The notes below the pieces were generated by a model, which worked only from the letters and a program-made list of their open reading frames with translations, was not told the origin of the DNA and did no database searches. From Lepisosteus oculatus (taxonomy: Eukaryota; Chordata; Actinopteri; Semionotiformes; Lepisosteidae): a stretch of DNA of 64,000 bases. Within the stretch, counting starts at the first letter, position 1. Each line of letters begins with the position of its first letter. The translations under genes were made by a program, and so were the position numbers. Positions 57,501 to 64,000 of the stretch are shown here, one piece after another. Where the stretch lies: assembly GCF_040954835.1 (NCBI RefSeq), contig NC_090698.1, forward strand, positions 39,423,501-39,487,500, read 5' to 3'.

Positions 57501-58911
57501 TAATTAAGGGTTATTAAATATTTTTTATAATCTTTGTGTTCCTTTACCAAGCAGCCTGGAGCCTCTCTCTAAATGCACACAGAGGCCCCTCTTCATGATC
57601 TCAGTCACAGAATGGCTTAGTGTTCTTTTTTTGTGGGAAAATAAGGGAGGTGAGTTTGTCTTTTGGATAACCAAACCTTATGGTATCTCAGCTACTTACT
57701 AACTTTTGTTGCCCCTTATAAACTAACCCAACACATCTCCATTGGCTAACCACTTGCTCTCTAAATCTCTCCATCTAAATTTGCAATCTGACTTTTACAA
57801 CCACGTGACTGCAACAGTCCAAGTCGGAACTTTTGTCGAAGATGCCAGGCTGAGAGAGTGTGTCCATAAAGTGCGGAATTCTATCCGATATATTCTTCCT
57901 AAAAAGAAGAAATCTTGTGTTCACGAGCCCACTGTTATTTTCGCCTGATCAACAAAATTAGACTGTTGGACTCTTTCTTTTTGTTGACCTCCAGAATATC
58001 TGAGTTTTCTGAACAAAAACTATAGCTGGAATGCATTGACTTTCCCCTTGTTTAACTTGCCAGATGTCATGAGAACAAACTGTGCAGACCGTTTTTAAAA
58101 AACAAAGTCAGCAAGAAGCTACTTTTGGCACAGGTGCCTCAGCCTACGGAAAAGCTCTCTCTCTCCTCTGTCTGCCAATACCTGTGTTGTGTAGTTGTGC
58201 TGTAATTTAAATTAATGTTTGTTTTTAAGCTTGCCACCTGAGTTACTTTATTACCAAGATGAATTACAGTAACCAAGAAACTACATGCTGTTTTACACTC
58301 CGCATTCAAATTCAAAGGGCTTCATTGGCATTAGCGATTAACTCCAGTGGTGTCAAAGCAGATGCAACTAACATAACATTTACAGAATTTACAATAAAAC
58401 ATTTTATTGGACATAGACATACTGGACATCATATAAAACATTATTGTGAGACAGACTGTGACAGGACATGACATACTGGGCTGCCAGCTCAATTGAGTTT
58501 CCCCATTCCTCTCACAGTAGGATTGGAAGCTATTCTTCTTTTGGCAGGTGTGGGAATTGTGGGATTAGATTTGTTATTTTAATGAAGAATGGGTGTCTAA
58601 TCTCCATTCCCTGACTATAGGAGGTGTAATACTGTTATAATTTACTTGCATAGCAAGCTAGTGTCTGGATCTGATTTTTGGTATTTGCTGATTATTGGAA
58701 AATCAATACTTCTTAAATTTAAATTACAATAGACATTTTTGTCCTGTGGCAGCACAGTATCAACTTAGCCTCTTGTCACTCAGCATAAAAAATATTTTAA
58801 AAAATAATCATGCTGTACCTGGGCTCCGGTAGCAATTTCATCCGCAGCTTCATTCATTACTCCCAGTGTTTGGAAAGCAAACACACACAGCTCTCGCTCA
58901 CATACTGTGGG
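42472..58911 (-). CDS. parp8: PARP8, C-terminal catalytic part (12 exons; 5' part outside the window)
   Basis: Twelve minus-strand exons join in one frame for 330 codons plus TAG. The product matches the end of vertebrate PARP8/PARP6: ELCVFAFQTLGVMNEAADE, MCRSALESPRK, EPYPSVVDPND, SIREMTQ, HPLLQWVISSNRSHIVKLP, HTPHQFLLLSSPPAKE, STFAFHGSHIENWHSILRNG, LHGAIYGSGIYLSP, RNLKCIALCE and RFFFVYEDGQVGD. The ending REILRVIGNQTATG and the MNKKQQKV insert favour PARP8 over PARP6. The family transfers single ADP-ribose units from NAD+. The H-Y-Y triad expected for PARP8 is present (HGS, YGSGIY, VYEDG), so the domain looks active. Human PARP8 has 854 residues; upstream exons lie past position 64000. It is convergent with the DTX3L-like gene. 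Confidence 0.95.
42839..43051. mobile_element. Palindromic Penelope-like element, copy C
   Basis: Two 83-bp arms (42884-42966 and 42973-43055) are inverted copies differing at about two positions, separated by six bases. The target duplication CTTGTTGACAGC is intact on both sides (42827-42838 and 43052-43063). On the plus strand the right arm reads CTGAAGAAGGCTCCACGGCC then GAAACG, which resembles, imperfectly, the conserved core of hammerhead ribozymes known from Penelope-like elements. It lies in the last PARP8 intron. Confidence 0.85.
44160..44430 (+). mobile_element. CR1/L2-like LINE 3' coding fragment
   Basis: GACAGGCTAAAAGACCTGAA, CTTTATAGTATGAAAAAG, AAGCACACAAGTGGAAACTA and AGTGGAACAAGC echo, in order, the conserved C-terminal end of vertebrate CR1-type reverse transcriptase genes (RLKELNLFS, RGHQWKL, WNKL). 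It is decayed and lies in a PARP8 intron. Confidence 0.5.
44824..44908 (-). CDS. parp8: PARP8 exon, (V)ITSPDLHKHGDIWVV...
   Basis: 85 bases, acceptor TTTTTGCAG, donor GT|GTAAGT. It encodes the strand RFFF leading to the third catalytic position. Confidence 0.95.
45013..45082 (-). CDS. parp8: PARP8 exon, SQKKGQHPQFLQSRN...
   Basis: 23 codons plus G, acceptor TTGCACAG, donor AAG|GTATGT. A second AG six bases inside could give a variant lacking two residues. Confidence 0.93.
45753..47366. mobile_element. 1.6 kb DNA element with terminal inverted repeats in a PARP8 intron
   Basis: The left end GCCATTCAAAATG (from 45753) and the right end (complement GCCATTCAAAGTG, ending 47366) are inverted repeats flanked by TGCA on both sides. 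TGCA may be a 4-bp target duplication or the outermost part of the repeat. Both subterminal regions are CpG-rich and full of related short repeats (GGTATCACATGGTATCACAC; GTACCGCGGTACCC). A tRNA-like segment sits inside at about 46650-46730. No transposase was recognised; the internal 79-codon frame (45994-46233) is unlike any family I know. Superfamily unassigned. Confidence 0.65.
46650..46735 (+). other. tRNA-like segment inside the 1.6 kb DNA element
   Basis: TGTAGCCTACTGGTCTACGT resembles a D-arm/box A, and GTGTGTTCAAATCCAGC resembles a T-arm/box B, at tRNA-like spacing. I could not fold a convincing acceptor stem, so it is more likely a SINE-type head or chance remnant than a functional tRNA gene. 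Confidence 0.35.
47465..47541 (-). CDS. parp8: PARP8 exon, (G)MNKKQQKVTSKDD...
   Basis: GG plus 25 codons with donor CAG|GTGAGA. The acceptor is a weak-looking AACTTGTAG with a poor pyrimidine tract, but phase and homology fix it. It encodes a polar, probably flexible insert characteristic of PARP8. Confidence 0.9.
47940..48009 (-). CDS. parp8: PARP8 exon, LHGAIYGSGIYLSP...
   Basis: 23 codons plus G, acceptor TTGTGTAG, donor CAG|GTTGGT. It encodes the catalytic tyrosine of the YGSGIYLS motif. Confidence 0.95.
49837..49909 (-). CDS. parp8: PARP8 exon, (H)GSHIENWHSILRNG...
   Basis: T plus 24 codons, acceptor TTTTTCAG, donor CAG|GTAAAA. It completes the histidine and encodes the NAD-binding HGS motif. 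Confidence 0.95.
50933..51045 (-). CDS. parp8: PARP8 exon, QLKFMHTPHQFLLL...
   Basis: 37 codons plus CA, acceptor GTGACAG, donor CA|GTGGGT. The trailing CA are the first two bases of the catalytic histidine codon, so an intron interrupts that codon. Confidence 0.95.
51470..51715 (-). mobile_element. tRNA-derived SINE in a PARP8 intron
   Basis: On the minus strand the head reads TGGTTAGAGCTACAGCTTCA, then GGGTTCAATTCCTG (box B). A short body follows, with TGCTGGTTAAGTTAGGCTGG and GGTGTCTCTAAACTGTATC. It has the fish tRNA-SINE architecture. Confidence 0.6.
52893..53200 (+). mobile_element. 5S-rRNA-derived SINE, plus strand
   Basis: GATCCCAGAAGCTAAGAAAA, CTAGTACTTGAATGGGAGAC and AAAACCGGCTGCT reproduce the 5S rRNA internal control region with several changes. 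ATTGGTGGCACTCTTCCTTC is then typical of the fish SINE3 body. It is a pseudogenic SINE, not a 5S rRNA gene: the 5' part of 5S is missing and the promoter is mutated. Confidence 0.7.
53568..53616 (-). CDS. parp8: PARP8 exon, VISSNRSHIVKLPVPR
   Basis: 49 bases: the last base of the tryptophan codon plus 16 codons. Acceptor TCTCTAG, donor AGA|GTAAGT. Confidence 0.95.
55144..55211 (-). CDS. parp8: PARP8 exon, APYLEIKKQMDKHDP...
   Basis: 22 codons plus TG, acceptor TTTTGCAG, donor TG|GTATGA. The split tryptophan codon is completed by the next exon. Confidence 0.95.
55582..55619. repeat. Perfect 15-bp hairpin in a PARP8 intron
   Basis: ATTTTTTGTTATCAA (55582-55596) and its exact complement (55605-55619) are separated by 8 bases. 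Confidence 0.8.
55706..55771 (-). CDS. parp8: PARP8 exon, KKDYDRVMRALDSL...
   Basis: 22 codons, acceptor CATTACAG, donor CAG|GTAATT, ending in SIREMTQ. Confidence 0.95.
56243..56368 (-). CDS. parp8: PARP8 exon, VVDLLVSMCRSALES...
   Basis: 42 codons with acceptor CCTGCAG and donor CGG|GTATAA, phase 0. It contains the EPYPSVVDP signature shared by PARP6 and PARP8. Confidence 0.95.
56826..56873. repeat. Perfect 19-bp hairpin in a PARP8 intron
   Basis: CTATGATCATTTTAAATTT (56826-56844) and its exact complement (56855-56873) flank a 10-base loop. It could be a tiny MITE or an intronic stem-loop. Confidence 0.8.
57480..58260. other. Unidentified, more GC-rich segment in a PARP8 intron
   Basis: Composition departs from the AT-rich intron, and the sequence reads like the non-coding flank of a transposon, for example CTCCATTGGCTAACCACTTG and GCAGACCGTTTTTAAAAAAC. 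I found no inverted ends, coding domain or target duplication. The 68- and 70-codon frames here (57742, 58259) are not convincing genes. Confidence 0.3.
58819..58911 (-). CDS. parp8: PARP8 exon (first one in window)
   Basis: 31 codons, PTVCERELCVFAFQTLGVMN..., phase 0 at both ends, acceptor TTGTAG and donor CAG|GTACAG. No earlier exon was found between here and 64000. Confidence 0.95.
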
Positions 58912-59689
58912 CTACAAACAAGAACAACTGTTACAAATACTGATTAGCATTTTTAAAGTTTCTAATGCACAGGATTCTTGGTGAGAAATCAAAGCCTTTA
59001 AAAAGTTCTCTATAAACCATTCTTACTATAAAAGACCAACTAGCCCATTTGGTTGTTAGAAGCTAATCAATCCAGGGATTTCATATAGCCAATCCTTAGA
59101 AGACTGCCGTCCCAATTTCTATGACCAGTTATCAAATCTTGGTAACAAAATAATTTCATAAACGTTATAGAAAAAAAATCAAATTTTAAATTAAGCACAA
59201 AATCATGAACTTTGTAAAAGTACTGTAAGTCACCATGTTGCCACAAATGCGCATTTGAGTTCCCATGAATTGCGATGTTATGCAGCCCTTCCTGCTCACT
59301 AGTCACAACAATGACTAAAGTAATGTGATGTACAGGCGAATTCGTACAAGTTGTGCCGCAGATATTTCACTGTAGTTCCAATGTGGTCCGAGTTAACAAG
59401 TAAGTAGTATTTCTTGGCAAAACCGTCTTGAAATCGAAAGCAATATTTTTATTGGATTAAAAGAGATGTATTCACAAGCCTATTTGTTTACAATGTGAAA
59501 AGGCTGCAGCACACCATCGGACGTTTTGAAGCCTCGTTCTGAATCGCAGAACATGGCACTGTGAATACCTGGAAATGCCCTCTATTTTGTAATGTAAATT
59601 GAGGTTTTACAAGTTACTGTATACATTTTACTTTTACTGTAGTTTGAAATGCACTCATCAATGCTGATTCTTGGATTATTGGATTCAAC

Positions 59690-60320
59690 AACAGACAGTA
59701 GTTGTGTAGCTTGTTCCATACTTCCACAACACTTGTGTAAAGTCGTGCCTCCTATTCATGGTTCTAATTACACATCCACATAGTTTCCCTAGCTTGCATT
59801 TGCCTGTATATTCTGAAGACGTCCATTGGGTTGAATTTCTATTTACATCTGGTCTTCTTTATTGAAGACTAAAAAGGTTCAGTTATTCAGCCTGTCAGAG
59901 TAGAACACCCCCTTAAACCCCAGAATGTATCTAGTAAGTTTTCTCTGCATTGATTTCAGAGCAGCAATATCTTTTTAATAATGTGTTGATAAAACTGTAC
60001 ATAATATTGTAAGAGATCTTACCAGTTCAAGCTTGAAAACTAAGGGAATGCAATACTCTGCAATTGTCCATAATAAAATGGAAAACATCTGGACAGTTGT
60101 ATATTTACCTGGTCAGTAAATACTGTACAGTATATACAGTAGTATCTAAAATAAACATAAGTACATCAGAATCTGGATCACGGATATAAATTGAGTAGAG
60201 CAATGGATCCAGTGCAGATTCCTTTGGCACTCCACTAATTACATCGACCCAGTTTGAGCATTCACCTCTTACTTGTGGTCTTACACTTATTTTCCCAAAG
60301 ATAAATACAGAGATATGTTG
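59690..60320 (-). mobile_element. CR1/L2-like LINE fragment
   Basis: The minus-strand complement of CTTCCACAACACTTGTGTAA, AAAAGGTTCAGTTATTCAGC and CCTTTGGCACTCCACTAATT corresponds to stretches common in fish CR1-type reverse transcriptase 3' regions. It is broken by stops. It is upstream of the first PARP8 exon seen. Confidence 0.45.
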
Positions 60321-61845
60321 GTGATGCTAGGGATGTGTTTTTGAAAAGTGCACCATATAGTGAGTTAATGGAAAATTAATGTTTTTTTTTTTCCAATTAG
60401 GGTAACTATAAAAAAGCAGGAGTGTTGGTTTTAGGACTTAAAAAGACTACACACTAATGTTAAAAGTATTTTGGTACATTTTTTGTTTTTCTTAATACAT
60501 CACCAATGCAGAAAATGAAAGAAAATAGTTCTCATGACACATAAATATGTGTTACAAGTATAAAAAAAGCATACAAATAGCATACTTTTTTTAGCTCTGT
60601 TGAGTAGAACTGTAAAATAGTGATGTGAAAATCTTGGACTGGAGCTTGGCAATTGGATTTTCGTGTTTGAGGAGTCATTCTGCTAATGCATTTCCCATAT
60701 GGCTACACACAATATTTAATACAGTAGTAAAGATATCACACTATAATTGTTTACATTGTTAATAATTGTTTGCTAATGTAATGTATGTTATATATTTATG
60801 AATACAGTATGGTGACATACATAGTGCTTTAGAGTGCTGAAATGAAGGTAACATGCTATGCCAGTGCTTTTTTAATCCTGTCATAAAACTGAGATAATGT
60901 GTCATGAAAGATGCCGTATAAATTTAAAATGGTCACAATCACTATCAGCCTCATCATCAGCATTCTTATTATTGCTATGAAAAGAGACCCAATATCTTTT
61001 AGTTTTTCAGATGGAAGTAAATGCTCCAGTTAACAGCAATGAACAGCTGTGGTACTAATATCTCATTAATTGCTCTTTGATTGTACTCTGTGATGTCTTT
61101 GCATCACAATAAACGCAGTCTTTGGACATGCTGATGACTGCTTTGTATAATTTATGTCTGTTTGGAGTTGTGTCCCTTTCATAACTCACACAATTTTAAG
61201 CAAATTAAGTGAAATTAACAACGATACAGTTTTGATTTTAAACCCCTATGCACTCAGCATACTTCCAGATTTGTATTAAATTTTATTTTTGTATTGTATA
61301 AAAACATAATGCCAGATAGCATTATTGAGGCCTAAGATGTTAAAAAAAAGTTCCTGATCAAGCAGATAAATAAAATAAAATAAATGTGTTGATAAATATA
61401 AGCACATATCCATGTAATAACAGTAAACTGCAAAGTGCTCTGCACATTCATGTGATACTGCACAGGAAAGATAATTCATAAAATGGTTCATCGACCACCA
61501 ATTACAATAAATATTAATATTCATTATTATTTATTATCATGTATTTTGGGGGGGAGTGCTAAAAACCCATGGTCATGCTACATTAGCTTTAAGATGTAAG
61601 ATAGAATTAATCAATTTTACACTTCAGCTCCTGACATAAAATTAAGATAGAAGATGTTTATGACTATTATTTTGCTGGTGTAATTAAACATCAAATCACA
61701 TAAAGTCTATATTAATAGAATACCCTCACACTGATGCAGGACATTGCGTTTTATGGTTTAAGAAAGCAGAAGTGGGACATTTTGACCATTCAATATACAG
61801 TATATGTACCATACAGGGTATAAATGAACAGAACTGAAATCCTTA
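60321..61845. other. AT-rich non-coding DNA, nothing recognised
   Basis: Probably PARP8 intron. No donor/acceptor pair with PARP-like coding potential was found. Confidence 0.35.
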
Positions 61846-62375
61846 AATAATAATAATAATAATTGCTTACATTTATATAGCGCTTTTCTGGACACTCCAC
61901 TAAAAGCTCTTTACAGGTGGGGACTCCCCTCCACCACCACCAATGTGCAGCATCCACCTGGATGATGCGACGGCAGCCATAGTGCGCCAGAACTCTCACC
62001 ACACATCAGCTATCAGTGGGGAGGAGAGCAGAGTAATGAATCCAATTCATAGATGGGGATTATTAGGAGGCCATGATTGGTAAGGGCCAATGGGAAATCT
62101 GGGAGTTTTAATGACCACAGAGAGTCAGGACCTCGGTTTTACATCTCATCCGAATGATGGCGCCTGTTTACATTATAGTGTCCCCATCACTATACTGGGG
62201 CATTAGGACCCTCATGGACCGCAGGGTGAGTGCCCCCTGCTGGCCCCACTAACACCTCTTCCAGCAGCAACCTTAGTTTTTCCCAGGAGGTCTCCCATCC
62301 AGGTACTGACCAGACTCACACCTGCTTAGCTTCAATGGGTTGTCAATTGTGAGTTGTAGGGTGATATGGCTGCTT
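61846..62375 (-). mobile_element. 5S-rRNA-derived SINE (SINE3-like), second minus-strand copy
   Basis: Nearly the same element as at 6882-7475, less decayed at the tail: (AAT)n, then TTTATATAGCGCTTTTCTGG at the left. On the minus strand its right end shows GAAGCTAAGCAGGTGTGAG, GTACCTGGATGGGAGACC and TCCTGGG, a good 5S box A/C match. It lacks the segment around CCCTACTCTTTTCGAGAAAT that the first copy retains. Confidence 0.8.
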
Positions 62376-62394
62376 TAGACTGAATAAAGAAGGC

Positions 62395-62700
62395 TTCAAT
62401 CTGATTTTTCAGAGAAGAGTTATTCATTTTCCTGAATGGAACAGGCAAAGTCAATCTAAACTGCTGGACCCTGTGCCAGCTCCAGTAATTTTAAAATATG
62501 TTGAAAGAAGAAATAGTATCAACCTCAAAAACATGACTAGGTAGTTTTTTCCAGATTTCCACAACCCTATATCCAAGTGCCTCTCCTGCTCTTTATTATA
62601 AAGACACTTTGCCTTTGTTTCTATTTGGGTTGTCTGGTTCATTTTTATTGTTGATTCTGAAACATTCTTGGGATAACATTGATCAAACCATGACTATTTG
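62395..62700 (-). mobile_element. LINE-like fragment
   Basis: AGTATCAACCTCAAAAACAT, GACTAGGTAGTTTTTTCCAG and CCACAACCCTATATCCAAG resemble the complement of the same CR1/L2-type 3' coding region seen at 59690-60320. Short and degenerate. Confidence 0.4.
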
Positions 62701-64000
62701 AGGTGAAGTGAATACCTCCATGAATGCCAAATTGGCCAGTTAATCCATTGCATGGTGCTCTTTCAGGTCCTGTAACGTTATCTTCTGTTCACTTTGTCAA
62801 GGCAGAAATGGATTTGCATAACTGTAGTGTAGATTGTGGTAGTACTCCACAATATTCTTCAGGCATGAAGTCCAAATCACAGGCTTAAAGACCTTGAATA
62901 ACTCATTGTTATCCACACTTAGTAACTTTATTACTAATAGCCTTGCACAGATCAGATGTCAGAAATGGAAAAACTGTGAAACATACTTCTTTAAATAAAC
63001 TTAATTGTGGTTTGATATATTTGAGACATGATAACAAGAAGCCAGAATACAGAATTAAATGCCAATTACTGTTGCTACATCTGTTATTTACATTAAATAT
63101 GTTGACCTCCAGATGTGAGGAATATACTCACAGTCACATATTGAGGATATGAATTCTCATTATTTTCTACAGAAATCTCAAAATACTTTCACATGTAGTC
63201 TTGTTAACCCCAAAGAGAAGTTCCTAGTCCACTGTCACTCTGAATCACTGAGTAATTACTGGGAGTCTCTTGTATTTTATCACTTATGTAAGACCTTCTA
63301 GACTGGCTGTTTGAACTGTTTCTTATTGTTGTATTGACCTGAACTAATATATAAGACTATAAGAGTATTTGATATTTATTAATTAGCTAATGCACATGCT
63401 AATGAAAATGTGAAAAGGGTACAATACTGTACAATCACCTTAGAATAGAGCACTTGAACATAACACTACGCAGACTATTTCACAAACAGCATCAAACACG
63501 TCTTTCATGGGTCCTTGCATAGAGAGACAGATGTATTGAATAAAACACTGAAGAAACTTCACCACTGCTGGTGCCACTCAAAACCCTTTAGATGACAATG
63601 GAGGAAGCAGGTTTGGTTAGGTATTGCTTTACAGCAATGAGCTTATCTGACTTCTTGGTTCTAGACATGTAAGAATTGCTTTCTAGAATACTACCATTAA
63701 GGCTCCCCTGAATTGAGTAAATCTTGATATTAAACAATAAAATTATTGTCACAAAATCTGAAATATAAAATATAAAACAGTGTTTGCAAACCTTTGTTCT
63801 AGAGAGTTCTATGTGCAAAGTAAGTTGATGAATACACAAATACATATCCCTATAATATTAAGACATTAAAAAAATCTATACAAATCCTCTGTGTTGGCAA
63901 GGAGATTTACAGATTTTTGGAAACTTAAATTCAAATATCAAGGCAATGAAAAAAGATTTCTAAACAGTTACACAAAAGAGAAAAATAAACTAAAGCTGTA
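62700..64000. other. Non-coding DNA to the right edge, nothing recognised
   Basis: No exon, RNA gene or clear repeat. It may be PARP8 intron. Confidence 0.35.

Noticed and set aside
59000..64000. Further PARP8 upstream exons
   Set aside because: No splice-bounded frame with PARP6/8-like residues was found. The small candidate at about 60110-60125 would be a 15-base exon next to LINE sequence.

Overview
This is a piece of vertebrate nuclear DNA, most likely from a ray-finned fish. The basis is a set of intron-split genes with GT/AG splice sites, an AT-rich background, and typical fish repeats: Tc1-like relics, a hAT element, a DIRS/Ngaro-type retroelement, 5S-rRNA-derived and tRNA-derived SINEs, and CR1/L2-like LINE tails. 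I cannot name the species. A non-teleost fish is possible but is only a guess. There are no prokaryotic features. Almost all long open frames here are chance or transposon relics. Only two host genes are supported, and both were assembled here by hand from splice sites and reading-frame continuity.

Layout. 1-4.1 kb: AT-rich non-coding DNA with one (ATT)n tract. 4.1-10 kb: dense repeats (a palindromic Penelope-like element, tRNA-SINEs, a Tc1 relic, a 5S-SINE, a LINE RT relic and an unidentified GC-rich block). 10.9-17.5 kb, plus strand: a complete DTX3L-like gene of four coding exons (447 codons). It encodes KH-like repeats, a C3HC4 RING and a Deltex C-terminal domain, and two ISRE/IRF-like motifs lie about 250 bp upstream of its start. 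Its long second intron holds a Tc1-like relic that was itself split by a 1.5 kb hAT element with a perfect 8-bp target duplication. 18.36-37.84 kb: two head-to-tail copies of a 9,740-bp unit, practically identical (one base difference noticed). Each contains a foldback element, an LTR-like piece, a Tc1 relic and a DIRS-like element. 38.9-58.9 kb, minus strand: the last 12 coding exons (330 codons) and probable 3' UTR of PARP8, covering the ADP-ribosyltransferase catalytic domain. Its introns hold a 1.6 kb inverted-repeat DNA element, SINEs and hairpins. 59-64 kb: upstream PARP8 intron or flank with LINE and 5S-SINE fragments. The earlier PARP8 exons lie beyond the right edge.

How the genes relate. 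The DTX3L-like gene (ubiquitin E3 with an ADP-ribose-related DTC domain) and PARP8 (mono-ADP-ribosyltransferase) converge tail to tail. In mammals DTX3L is paired with a different PARP gene, PARP9. Finding a DTX3L-like gene next to PARP8, with interferon-type motifs upstream, is the most interesting genic observation. The recent or artefactual 9.74 kb tandem duplication between them is the most striking structural one.
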